Below, one piece after another: positions 7,907-16,262 of a stretch of 64,000 bases of DNA; within the stretch, counting starts at the first letter, position 1, and each line of letters begins with the position of its first letter. Made by a program: the position numbers and the translations under genes. This stretch comes from SB11 sp943370295. Its GTDB lineage: Bacteria > Bacteroidota > Bacteroidia > UBA8524. The stretch lies in the NCBI GenBank assembly GCA_943370295.1, contig CALRQL020000007.1, forward strand, positions 62,001-126,000. Reading direction: 5' to 3'. The notes beneath the pieces are model-generated. The model had not been told where the DNA came from. It ran no database searches and was given only the letters and a program-made list of their open reading frames with translations.

Positions 7907-9664
7907 ATGAAAAAACTATTTACTATTGCCATTGCGCTATTATGCTTTAATTCTATCAGGGCGCAGTATTTTGAACACATTTACGGTAGGCCTTTTGACG
8001 AAAGTTTGGGCGACGGAAAAAATACCCGTAATACATTAGGGCACGTAATTGTGGGTGAAGGTGTGCCGCTAAACTTTTTTAGGAGTAATATCAGCGTAAC
8101 CCATACCGATGTTACCGGAGCCGTAATATTCAATAATGAGTATGAGCTTTACAACTCAATAGGCGATGCCATTACCACTACCACTCCAAAGGTATTTGAA
8201 TTCCCCAACCCTAGTGCGGCGTTTGGTGTGGTAGGTAAATTTAATGATTTTAATCCTACCCCTCCTGCCCCTACAGTGCCCCCATATACCGGTGTTTTTT
8301 ATTTCACACTGGATGCAGCCGGAAACCCCATTAATGCATACGAATACAGGATTATCCCTGCCGGAGCAACCATTTGGGATGTATTCAACGTAACTGCTGT
8401 TACACTATCGGCCACAGGTAATGAGGCATATATAACCGGAAACGCGCAAAGTGTTTGGAACGATGCTGATGTATTTGTTCTAAAAATTGATATCAATACA
8501 GGGGCATTAATTTGGAGCTTTTTATACGATATTATCAATACAACGGCACCCAGTTTTGATTTGGCCGAAGATATTATCGAAAGCCCTTTTGCACCCGAAG
8601 TGGCGATTGTAGGAACCACTTACAGCCCCGGTAATTCGCAGGATGCGTTTTTTTGCAAAATTGATGCAAACACAGGCGCTATGATTGGGCCCGCTCAATT
8701 GTACGGCACACCTACCTCATGGGATTATTTTACATCTATTGATGTAGCCAATCAAGTAAATGGTTTCATTATCGGCGGATATCTCTCGCCAGCAACAAAT
8801 CCCCCGTACGATTTTTGGTTAAACTTGGTTGATATGAACGGTAACCCGATTTGGGCTTACCAATACGATTACTCACTAATACCCGGTGGAGACGACCGTT
8901 GCTACGATGTGTTTGAGCGTTTTAACACAAACGGTAACTATGAGTATTATGCGGGCGGAACTGCATTTAACGGCGTTTTCGGTACATCGGATGCTTTGGT
9001 AGTTAAAGTAGATAATATGGGTAACGGTGTAGGCGAATTCAGTTATGGTGATGCAGCATTTCAAATAGCCTACAAGATTGATAAAATGGACGGAACAGGT
9101 TCAGACGGGCTCAGTATCTTTGGGATGGGAGACTTTACAGCTGCGCCTGCCGGTGCTTCAGAACTATTTATAGAGAAAGTTTATTTTAACGGGGCTACAT
9201 CATGCAACAATAAATTAAGTACTCCTTCAGCAGTTCCGGCTCCTTCATTAATGGGTTCAGTTAATATGGTTCCAACATTAAACTTTAACCCCGGCACACT
9301 TAGCTTTAACAATGGAGGTATTTTTGATAAGCAATTATGCTTTACATGGATAGTAGCCAACGGAAGCAATGCCCGCACCGCAATTGAACCCATGGGTGAT
9401 AAAGAAGCTGTTGTAGCTCCCAATCCTATGCAGCAAGGCACACAGGCAATTGCTGTAGAAGTGAAAACCGATGCCCCTGTTACCGCACAAGTAGCCATAT
9501 ACGATATGCTGGGCCGCTGCTATTATAACCATAGTTTTGATTTGGTTAAAGGCAGCAACAGTTTGCCGTTAGATATTAGCACTGCAAACATGGCAGCAGG
9601 TATGTACACTGTAAAAATAACAGGCACACAGCTATCAACTAACGTATTATTATTGGTTAAATAA
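7907..9664 (+). CDS. Secreted T9SS cargo protein with repeated strand motifs
   Basis: I start it at the ATG at 7907, which gives the signal peptide MKKLFTIAIALLCFNSIRAQ; an upstream ATG at 7865 would add 14 residues that do not fit a signal peptide. The 585-residue mature region shows recurring motifs, DVFVLKIDINTGALIWSF, DAFFCKIDANTGAMIG and DFWLNLVDMNGNPIWAYQYD, suggestive of a beta-propeller. The last 85 residues are a type A sorting domain: VVAPNPMQQG, VAIYDMLGRCYYNHSF, NMAAGMYTVKITG and a Lys end. It should be exported by T9SS and anchored or released at the surface. No enzymatic motif is visible. Confidence 0.85.
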   Translation: MKKLFTIAIALLCFNSIRAQYFEHIYGRPFDESLGDGKNTRNTLGHVIVGEGVPLNFFRSNISVTHTDVTGAVIFNNEYELYNSIGDAITTTTPKVFEFPNPSAAFGVVGKFNDFNPTPPAPTVPPYTGVFYFTLDAAGNPINAYEYRIIPAGATIWDVFNVTAVTLSATGNEAYITGNAQSVWNDADVFVLKIDINTGALIWSFLYDIINTTAPSFDLAEDIIESPFAPEVAIVGTTYSPGNSQDAFFCKIDANTGAMIGPAQLYGTPTSWDYFTSIDVANQVNGFIIGGYLSPATNPPYDFWLNLVDMNGNPIWAYQYDYSLIPGGDDRCYDVFERFNTNGNYEYYAGGTAFNGVFGTSDALVVKVDNMGNGVGEFSYGDAAFQIAYKIDKMDGTGSDGLSIFGMGDFTAAPAGASELFIEKVYFNGATSCNNKLSTPSAVPAPSLMGSVNMVPTLNFNPGTLSFNNGGIFDKQLCFTWIVANGSNARTAIEPMGDKEAVVAPNPMQQGTQAIAVEVKTDAPVTAQVAIYDMLGRCYYNHSFDLVKGSNSLPLDISTANMAAGMYTVKITGTQLSTNVLLLVK

Positions 9665-9687
9665 AATCAAATTAAAACATACAATGC

Positions 9688-9717
9688 AAAAGGTAGCCCG
9701 ATACGGCTACCTTTTTT
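9688..9717 (+). terminator. Rho-independent terminator
   Basis: Stem AAAAGGTAGCC / GGCTACCTTTT (9688-9698, 9705-9715) with a six-base loop and a T run ends the T9SS cargo gene. Confidence 0.9.
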
Positions 9718-9779
9718 GTTGGTAGTTTAAATGGCAAGCATACTATGTATTGGATAAAACCCGTTGGAACAATTGATTG

Positions 9780-9787
9780 TATATTTG
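9780..9787 (+). promoter_or_regulatory. -7 promoter box of kdsB
   Basis: TATATTTG matches TAnnTTTG, 22 bases before the kdsB ATG. No convincing -33 TTTG at the usual spacing is seen. Confidence 0.5.
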
Positions 9788-9809
9788 CATACCAACAAAA
9801 TAAAGAGCT

Positions 9810-10568
9810 ATGAAAGTATTGGCAGTTATTCCTTCACGTTATGCATCAACCCGTTTTCCCGGCAAGCCGCTTGCACAAATTGGTGGTAAAAGCATGATAC
9901 AACGCGTTTATAATCAGGTAGAAAAAGCTACCCGCATTGATAAAGTGGTGGTGGCTACTGATGACGGCAGGATATACGACCACGTGCAGGATTTTGGCGG
10001 TAATGTGATGATGACTGCTGAGCAACACCAAAACGGTACTGAGCGCTGCGCCGAGGTGATTGAAAAACTTTATGACGATTTTGATGTAGTGCTGAATATA
10101 CAGGGCGACGAGCCATTTATACTACCCGAACAAGTAGATTTACTGGCCAAATGCTTTGAAGATGAAGCTACCGATATAGCTACGCTGATAAAACAAACCG
10201 ATAATACCGACGCACTGTTTAGCCCTAACACCGCAAAGGTGGTATATAACGAAGATTTTAAAGCCCTTTACTTTAGTCGCCAACCCATACCGCACTTGCG
10301 CGGAGTGCCCCATGATGAATGGGCTGCCCGCCGCATTCATTATTTGCACGTGGGTGTTTATGGTTACCGAAAAGAGGTGCTGCGCGAAATCGTAAAACTT
10401 CCGTTATCCACATTAGAAAGCCTTGAAATGTTGGAGCAACTTAGGTGGTTGGAGAACGGTTATACAATATCGGTAAGCCTTACAGACTTCCACAGTGTAG
10501 CGGTTGATGTGCCCGAAGATTTACACAAGGCTGAAAATTTTTTACAACAGTTTCCACAGTTTAGTTAA
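9810..10568 (+). CDS. kdsB: 3-deoxy-manno-octulosonate cytidylyltransferase (CMP-Kdo synthetase)
   Basis: KdsB activates Kdo with CTP to CMP-Kdo for the lipopolysaccharide inner core. The 252-residue protein has the full family length and the nucleotidyltransferase signatures IPSRYASTRFPGKPLAQIGG (N-terminal CTP loop), VVATDDGRI, NIQGDEPFI and VDVPEDL near the C-terminus. It lies immediately before pyrG, whose product makes the CTP it uses, although pyrG has its own -7 box in the gap of 97 bases. Confidence 0.96.
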   Translation: MKVLAVIPSRYASTRFPGKPLAQIGGKSMIQRVYNQVEKATRIDKVVVATDDGRIYDHVQDFGGNVMMTAEQHQNGTERCAEVIEKLYDDFDVVLNIQGDEPFILPEQVDLLAKCFEDEATDIATLIKQTDNTDALFSPNTAKVVYNEDFKALYFSRQPIPHLRGVPHDEWAARRIHYLHVGVYGYRKEVLREIVKLPLSTLESLEMLEQLRWLENGYTISVSLTDFHSVAVDVPEDLHKAENFLQQFPQFS

Positions 10569-10586
10569 CGTTCCGTTAAAATGTGA

Positions 10587-10594
10587 TACCTTTG
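10587..10594 (+). promoter_or_regulatory. -7 promoter box of pyrG
   Basis: TACCTTTG, a full -7 match, 71 bases before the pyrG ATG. The long leader of about 65 bases could carry regulation, but I see no clear attenuator hairpin in it. Confidence 0.5.
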
Positions 10595-10665
10595 CATCCC
10601 GTTCAGGGAGATAGTTTTCGGGTTCGTTCGTAAAACTATAAGCAGCTTCCACACAGAGTTTTGTC

Positions 10666-12291
10666 ATGAAAAAAGTTAAATACGTTTTTGTAACGGGCGG
10701 GGTAACTTCGTCCTTAGGAAAGGGCATTGTATCAGCATCACTTGCTAAATTGTTGCAAGCCAGAGGCTATTCAGTCACCATCCAAAAATTTGATCCCTAT
10801 ATAAATGTGGATCCCGGAACTATGAACCCATACGAGCATGGCGAATGCTATGTGACCGACGACGGTGCAGAAACCGATTTGGACTTGGGGCACTACGAAC
10901 GCTTTTTAAATATACCCACCTCGCAAGCCAACAACGTTACCACCGGAAAAATCTACCAAAACGTAATTCAAAAAGAGCGTAACGGCGATTATTTAGGCAA
11001 AACCGTGCAGGTAATTCCGCACATTACTGATGAAATAAAAAACCGTTTTAAACTATTGGGCGAAACGGGCGATTACGATATTATAATTACTGAAATAGGC
11101 GGTACTGTGGGCGATATCGAGTCGCTGCCATACATTGAGGCAGTACGCCAGATGAATTGGGAACTGCCCGAAGACGATTGTGTGGTGATACACCTTACAC
11201 TGGTTCCTTATCTATCGGCTTCAAAAGAACTTAAAACAAAGCCTACCCAGCACAGTGTTAAAATGCTGCTTGAGTACGGCATACAACCTGATATATTGGT
11301 GTGCCGCACCGAGCATCCGCTAAATGCTGAAATCAGAAAGAAGATGGCATTGTTTTGCAATGTAAAGGCAAATGCAGTGATAGAATCAATAGATGTTGAA
11401 ACTATTTACGAAGTGCCTTTGATGATGCAAAAGGAAAAATTAGACAAGGTAACCCTTGCTAAACTAAAGCTACCAGCTAAAAACGAGCCCGATTTAGAGA
11501 GCTGGAAAAACTTTTTGTTTAAACTGAAACACCCAAAAACCGAAGTTAAAATAGGGTTGGTGGGTAAGTACATTGAGTTACCTGATGCTTATAAATCAAT
11601 AGCTGAAGCATTTATACACGCCGGTGCTGAAAAAGAGTGTAAAGTTCATTTGGAGTACATACACTCTGAAACCTTGCACGAAGAAACCATCAAGCAAAAA
11701 TTAGGTCACTTGGATGGTATATTGGTAGCTCCCGGTTTTGGTGAGCGCGGTTTTGCCGGAAAAATTGAAGCCATCCGTTTTGCCCGCGAAAACAAAATAC
11801 CCTTCTTTGGTATTTGTTTGGGGATGCAATGTGCCGTAGTTGAATTTGCCCGTAACGTACTTCACTGGAACGGAGCCGACTCAACCGAGATGAATCCTAA
11901 AACCAAATACCCCGTTATCAGCTTGATGAACGAGCAGAAAAAAGTAACTCAAAAAGGAGGTACTATGCGTTTAGGCTCTTATAACTGTGAGTTACAAAAA
12001 GGCTCACTGGCATCATTGGCATACGGCAAAACAAAAATTTCTGAACGCCATCGCCATCGCTATGAGTTTAATAATAAATTTTTAGCGGATTATGAAAGCC
12101 ATGGACTAATAGCCAGCGGAAAAAACCCCGATACCGATTTGGTTGAAATTTTTGAACTAAAAGATCATCCGCATTTTATCGGAGTACAATTTCACCCTGA
12201 ATTAAAAAGTACTGTTGCAAATCCGCATCCGCTTTTCATCCGCTTTGTGAAAGCAGTGAAAGAGTATAGCATGAACCGCCTTACGTATTAA
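10666..12291 (+). CDS. pyrG: CTP synthase (glutamine-hydrolysing)
   Basis: PyrG converts UTP to CTP with ATP and glutamine. The 541-residue protein has both domains. The N-terminal synthetase domain (about 1-265) shows FVTGGVTSSLGKGIVSASLA and DPYINVDPGTMNPYEHGE, ending in EVPLMMQKEKLD. The C-terminal class I glutamine amidotransferase has the nucleophile in FFGICLGMQCAVVE and the His-Glu pair in GVQFHPELKS. It follows kdsB on the same strand and is probably transcribed both with it and from its own promoter. Confidence 0.98.
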   Translation: MKKVKYVFVTGGVTSSLGKGIVSASLAKLLQARGYSVTIQKFDPYINVDPGTMNPYEHGECYVTDDGAETDLDLGHYERFLNIPTSQANNVTTGKIYQNVIQKERNGDYLGKTVQVIPHITDEIKNRFKLLGETGDYDIIITEIGGTVGDIESLPYIEAVRQMNWELPEDDCVVIHLTLVPYLSASKELKTKPTQHSVKMLLEYGIQPDILVCRTEHPLNAEIRKKMALFCNVKANAVIESIDVETIYEVPLMMQKEKLDKVTLAKLKLPAKNEPDLESWKNFLFKLKHPKTEVKIGLVGKYIELPDAYKSIAEAFIHAGAEKECKVHLEYIHSETLHEETIKQKLGHLDGILVAPGFGERGFAGKIEAIRFARENKIPFFGICLGMQCAVVEFARNVLHWNGADSTEMNPKTKYPVISLMNEQKKVTQKGGTMRLGSYNCELQKGSLASLAYGKTKISERHRHRYEFNNKFLADYESHGLIASGKNPDTDLVEIFELKDHPHFIGVQFHPELKSTVANPHPLFIRFVKAVKEYSMNRLTY

Positions 12292-12348
12292 TTCGCATAA
12301 TATTAATTTATAAAAGGGCAGTTTCACCACATTCCCTTTCGTTTATTT

Positions 12349-12392
12349 CAAATGCACAAAAACGTAAAATATTTTATGTTTTTGTGCATTTG
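12349..12392. terminator. Long AT-rich inverted repeat, probable terminator after pyrG
   Basis: Two 22-base arms (12349-12370 and 12371-12392) are complementary throughout except one G:T pair, with no spacer between them. The right arm is T-rich and is followed by GCTTTT. It lies 58 bases after pyrG and most likely ends its transcript. Confidence 0.65.
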
Positions 12393-12519
12393 CTTTTAAA
12401 TTGTTTTTTATCAGCTTTTTAACGCTTCTTGTGATAAAACACTAAAGAAAAAAAATAACTTTTTTTACGGATACCTTTTTGTATTTTGCAGTCACATATA
12501 CTGTAAATCTTATCCTGCT

Positions 12520-14043
12520 ATGAAGAAAATTTTACTTCCCTTTGTCACACTTTGTCTTTGCCTTTGTAGTGCCATTTCAGCTAATGCCCAGCGCTACCTT
12601 TCAGAAGTGTATGCCAACGTAACAGTAACCAAAAACGTGGTGTACGATTCAAACATGTCGTGGCCTGCACTTCCCGCGGTTCCACCACCGTTGGTGAAAA
12701 TCGGGTTGCAATGTGATATTTACGAGCCTACGGGCGATACGGCTACCGCTCGTCCCTTAGTAATATTGTTGCATACCGGCAGCTATTTGCCAGCACTAAT
12801 CAATCAACAAACTACCGGCGGTCGTACCGACAGCAGCATCGTTCACTATTGTAACCGCCTTGCACAACGTGGCTTTGTAGCCGTTGCAGTGAGCTACCGT
12901 TTGGGTTGGAATCCTACCACCACCAACAGTGATACCGCAACATCACTATTGTTGCAAGCTACTTACCGCGCCATACAAGATACCCGCAATGCAGTGCGTT
13001 TCTTCCGCTCAAATGCGGCTACTTATAAAATTGATACCGACCGTATTGCCGTTGGCGGACAAGGCACAGGCGGATATGTTGCACTGGCCTACGCCGCTTT
13101 GAACAAACAAAGCGAAATTGAGTTAGAAAAATTCAGCTGGCCAACTACCGCACCGATGGTTAATACCGCTATAATGGGCGATTGGTTAGGTTTAGGCGGT
13201 ATTCCGCAACTAAACATCCCCGGTGATGCCAATGTATCAACCGATGTTGATTTTGTATTTAACTACGGCGGAGCTATGGGTGATTCTTCGTGGATTGAAG
13301 CAGGCGAAGTGCCTATTGCATCAGTACATTGCAAATTAGACCCTTATGCCCCTTACAGCTTTAGTAACGTAATTGTACCTACCACAGGTGCCACTGTTAT
13401 AAACAATGCTTGCGGTAGCCGCGAAACAATTCGTATCAGCCAAAAACTGGGTAATAACGATATTATTAACGACCGCCAGTACAACGATGTATTTACCACT
13501 CGTGCCGAATCGATGAACGAAGGTTTCCAAGCCTTGTACCCTTTGATTTTACCTCAAGCTTCTCAACAATTCCTAAACCAAGGTTCTCCTTGGGAGTGGT
13601 GGGATAGTACTACCATAAAATCATTTGGTCCTTTGGGAGTTAATGCCCACAATACCTCAATGCTAACCAATCCTAACATGAGTGCTGCCAAAGGCAAAGC
13701 CTACATGGATACCGTTATTGGTTTTATTACCCCCCGCATGGTGTGTGCGTTAGGCTTGGCAGGTTGCCCTGCTAAGAAAACCAACAGTGTAAAAGGTGTT
13801 GATGTGAGCAAAAAAGTGGAGGTATATCCCAATCCTGCTTCATCATCAGTTACATTATTCTTTGGTGCTGGTACTATTAAAACCGTTGAGGTGTATAACC
13901 TAAGCGGACAATTGGTAGCCACCGAAGCCAACCTAAACGATAGCCGCGTAATCATTGGCCGCAACGATTTGCCCGCCGGTGTTTACATGGTGCGTGCCGT
14001 GCTTGAAAACGGTGCCGCTTACGGTAAAGTAGTATTTGAATAA
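12520..14043 (+). CDS. T9SS-exported alpha/beta-hydrolase-like protein with altered nucleophile motif
   Basis: The 507-residue product has a signal peptide (MKKILLPFVTLCLCLCSAIS...NAQ), a carboxylesterase-like alpha/beta-hydrolase domain (about 55-370), and a type A T9SS sorting domain (KVEVYPNPASSSVTLFF, VEVYNLSGQLVA, DLPAGVYMVRAVLENG). Hydrolase features are RPLVILLHTGSY (oxyanion-hole strand), FVAVAVSYRLGW and AIQDTRNAVRFFRSNAATY. The nucleophile elbow, normally GxSxG, reads GQGTG (residues 180-184), so the serine position is Gly182. Either it is not a serine hydrolase or it uses another residue. It is monocistronic. Confidence 0.82.
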   Translation: MKKILLPFVTLCLCLCSAISANAQRYLSEVYANVTVTKNVVYDSNMSWPALPAVPPPLVKIGLQCDIYEPTGDTATARPLVILLHTGSYLPALINQQTTGGRTDSSIVHYCNRLAQRGFVAVAVSYRLGWNPTTTNSDTATSLLLQATYRAIQDTRNAVRFFRSNAATYKIDTDRIAVGGQGTGGYVALAYAALNKQSEIELEKFSWPTTAPMVNTAIMGDWLGLGGIPQLNIPGDANVSTDVDFVFNYGGAMGDSSWIEAGEVPIASVHCKLDPYAPYSFSNVIVPTTGATVINNACGSRETIRISQKLGNNDIINDRQYNDVFTTRAESMNEGFQALYPLILPQASQQFLNQGSPWEWWDSTTIKSFGPLGVNAHNTSMLTNPNMSAAKGKAYMDTVIGFITPRMVCALGLAGCPAKKTNSVKGVDVSKKVEVYPNPASSSVTLFFGAGTIKTVEVYNLSGQLVATEANLNDSRVIIGRNDLPAGVYMVRAVLENGAAYGKVVFE

Positions 14044-14067
14044 ACCTAACCTACCTATAAACCAATG

Positions 14068-14098
14068 AACCCCGGTGGCAATAGCTATCGGGGTTTTT
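14068..14098 (+). terminator. Rho-independent terminator
   Basis: Stem AACCCCG / CGGGGTT (14068-14074, 14089-14095) followed by TTTTATT ends the hydrolase-like gene. Confidence 0.75.
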
Positions 14099-14146
14099 AT
14101 TTATAATTACATATAAAAATTAATTGCAGCAGCGTATTTTTATCGG

Positions 14147-14779
14147 GTGAGATATTTAATTGCAATACTAATAACAATGGCAGCATCGGTTATGTGCAAA
14201 AGCCAATCGGTGAAGAATGTTGCAGGGGTTAAGCTGGCCTATATTTTACCCGTTACCAGTAAACCTGCAAGTTATATGAACAATCAAGGCCCTATGGCGG
14301 GTGCTTTTTTTGAGCGGAACTTTGCAAACGGTGTTCGGTTGGGAGTAGAGATGAACTATTGCTACAGTACCTTTAGTTATACCTATACAAATCTTCCTGA
14401 TACGCAGGGCTTTATTACCTACAGCGGAAACTCAAGGCATTTTGCAGTGCCTGTTCATTTTGCTTTCAATGTCCTTCACGAGCGTAAAAACCAACCGTTT
14501 GGCTTTTATGGAAAAATGGGATACATGCCCTACATGCACCTGAGTAGCGATGTAAAATACGAGTATCAAACCAATAATGCATTCAACAAAAAACTATATT
14601 CAACCCAAAACCACACCGCACACTACGTACTTTTAGGTGTAGAAGCAACCTACACTAAGCGCAATATGATAGTTAGTATAGGTGTCACTAATTACAGTAC
14701 TATTAAGGTATCAAAAAAGAGTTCCATTGCGGGTTTCCCGTCTTTATCCGTTGATGCCAAAATAGGGATGAGGTTGTAG
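14147..14779 (+). CDS. Outer-membrane beta-barrel protein, function unknown
   Basis: The frame begins with GTG at 14147, giving a good signal peptide (MRYLIAILITMAASVMCKSQ); the next ATG would remove half of it, so GTG is preferred. The 210-residue product has barrel-type strands (GVRLGVEMNYCYSTFSYTY, HYVLLGVEATYTK, NMIVSIGVTNYSTIKV, LSVDAKIGMRL) like the OmpW/PorT-type small barrels of Bacteroidota. Its stop codon directly abuts the stop of the convergent cupin gene, with no spacer. Confidence 0.72.
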   Translation: MRYLIAILITMAASVMCKSQSVKNVAGVKLAYILPVTSKPASYMNNQGPMAGAFFERNFANGVRLGVEMNYCYSTFSYTYTNLPDTQGFITYSGNSRHFAVPVHFAFNVLHERKNQPFGFYGKMGYMPYMHLSSDVKYEYQTNNAFNKKLYSTQNHTAHYVLLGVEATYTKRNMIVSIGVTNYSTIKVSKKSSIAGFPSLSVDAKIGMRL

Positions 14780-15175
14780 CTATTCCAGCAAAACACGGTC
14801 AGTGCCATCAAAATAAGGTGCTTGCAGCGATATCACCTTCAACGGTGTTTTTGAGGTAGTAACCACCTTGTGCGGCGTATTTTTCGGGATAAAAATAAAA
14901 TCACCCTTTTTCACTGTAAAAACCTTGTCGCCCAGCGTCATAGTTGCTTCACCATCAAGCACCGTAACATGTTCAGTATGATGCAGGTGTTTGTGCAGTT
15001 TCACTTCCTTTTTAATAAAAATTACAAAGCTGCTGCACAAACTGTCACTGTACAACGGACGGCTATATATATTTTCAACTCCAGCAGGACATTGTATCGT
15101 ATCAGTGTTTTGAGTGTTTTGTGCAAATAGGGGCGAGGTAAAAACAACAAGCAATGAGGCGAAAAAAAGTTTCAT
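14780..15175 (-). CDS. Secreted single-domain cupin protein
   Basis: This 131-residue product has a signal peptide (MKLFFASLLVVFTSPLFAQ) and one cupin barrel. The metal-binding motif is seen as HKHLHHTEHVTVLDGEATM (motif 1, three His and a Glu) and IPKNTPHKVV (motif 2 His). Single-domain cupins of this kind bind a metal and often act as small oxygenases, isomerases or binding proteins; the substrate cannot be told. It is convergent with the barrel gene, stop codon to stop codon, and its start faces the GSCFA gene across a divergent intergenic region. Confidence 0.82.
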   Translation of the reverse strand: MKLFFASLLVVFTSPLFAQNTQNTDTIQCPAGVENIYSRPLYSDSLCSSFVIFIKKEVKLHKHLHHTEHVTVLDGEATMTLGDKVFTVKKGDFIFIPKNTPHKVVTTSKTPLKVISLQAPYFDGTDRVLLE

Positions 15176-15227
15176 ACCACTAATATAGTGCTTGGCAACC
15201 TATAAAAAATTCAATTTAAAAGTACAC

Positions 15228-15235
15228 TACCTTTG
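15228..15235 (+). promoter_or_regulatory. -7 promoter box of the GSCFA gene, abutting its start
   Basis: TACCTTTG ends four bases before the GTG at 15240, the same geometry as at uvrC. It sets the start of the gene and predicts a leaderless message. Confidence 0.55.
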
Positions 15236-15239
15236 TCGC

Positions 15240-16202
15240 GTGGATTTTAGGCTTGCATTTCAGCCCGAAGGGCTGCCGCAAAAAATAAGCTACCGGCAAC
15301 AAGTGCTGCTGGCGGGCAGTTGCTTTGCTGAGAACATAGGCAATCTGTTGCACCACTACCGCCTCAATGTGTTGCAAAACCCCAATGGTATTTTATACAA
15401 TCCTGTTAACATTGCCCAAACCTTGCAAAGAGCGTTAGAAGGCAAGCTATATCAAGCCGAAGAACTGTTTTATCACAACGATTTATGGGCAAGCTGGCAA
15501 CACCACGGACGGTTTTCACATCCCGATAAAGACACTTGTATTAAAGGGATAAATGAGCAACAGCAAGCCGCTCAAGATTTTTTGAAAAACGGGCACTGGT
15601 TGGTAGTAACCTTTGGTTCTGCTTTTGCCTACCGCCTAAAAAGCAGCGGCCAATTAGTAGCCAACTGCCACAAATACCCAAACAAAGAGTTTGATAAGGA
15701 GTTGCTAAGCACCGCCGAAATTATAGCTGAATGGGGGAAGTTGATTGAATTAGTGCAAACAGTCAACCCCCGGTTAAACATTCTACTTACCGTAAGCCCT
15801 GTGCGTTATGTGCGTGATGGTTTGGTAGAGAACAACCGCAGCAAGGCCCGCCTGATTGAAGCCGTTCATACACTTTGTGAAAACTACGGGAACGTTCATT
15901 ATTTCCCTGCGTATGAATTGGTAATGGACGATTTACGCGATTACCGCTTTTTTGAGGCAGATATGGTACACCCCAATGCTCAGGCAATAGAGTACGTTTG
16001 GGATGCTTTTGTAAAAGCTGCTTTTGATAGTGAGGCGCAGTTGATTTACCCGCAGGTGAAACAATTATTGGACGATGCCGCCCATCGCCCGTTTCATACA
16101 GATACTACGCAGTATCAAAAATTTGTGGCCGCCCGTCAATCAAAAATACAAGCATTTAAACAGCAATATCCGTTTATAAACTTAGGGATGGATGGGCTGT
16201 AA
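15240..16202 (+). CDS. GSCFA-family protein
   Basis: The family signature QVLLAGSCFAENIG is complete near residue 20, followed by conserved stretches NPNGILYNPVNIAQTL, LVVTFGSAFAYRL and LLTVSPVRYVRDGLVENNRSKA, and a His motif DMVHPNAQAIEYVWDAF. GSCFA proteins are SGNH-like hydrolase relatives of unknown substrate found mainly in Bacteroidota and Proteobacteria. I choose GTG 15240 (320 residues) because the -7 box at 15228-15235 lies inside the longer frame that opens at an ATG at 15192. No signal peptide is present. It is a single gene followed by two small hairpins. Confidence 0.9.
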   Translation: MDFRLAFQPEGLPQKISYRQQVLLAGSCFAENIGNLLHHYRLNVLQNPNGILYNPVNIAQTLQRALEGKLYQAEELFYHNDLWASWQHHGRFSHPDKDTCIKGINEQQQAAQDFLKNGHWLVVTFGSAFAYRLKSSGQLVANCHKYPNKEFDKELLSTAEIIAEWGKLIELVQTVNPRLNILLTVSPVRYVRDGLVENNRSKARLIEAVHTLCENYGNVHYFPAYELVMDDLRDYRFFEADMVHPNAQAIEYVWDAFVKAAFDSEAQLIYPQVKQLLDDAAHRPFHTDTTQYQKFVAARQSKIQAFKQQYPFINLGMDGL

Positions 16203-16240
16203 GCTCCGTATCGGAGCAACAAAACTCAGATTTTCTGAGT
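16203..16240 (+). other. Two small hairpins between the GSCFA gene and the next gene
   Basis: GCTCCG-TAT-CGGAGC (16203-16217) is followed by ACTCAG-ATTTT-CTGAGT (16224-16240). Neither has a T run, so they are weak as terminators; they may influence the start of the gene at 16263. Confidence 0.45.
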
Positions 16241-16262
16241 ACCTTGCGGTATCATCTTACCT

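Noticed and set aside
15192..15239. ATG start for the GSCFA gene at 15192
   Set aside because: The -7 box lies inside that extension; homology and the box support GTG 15240.
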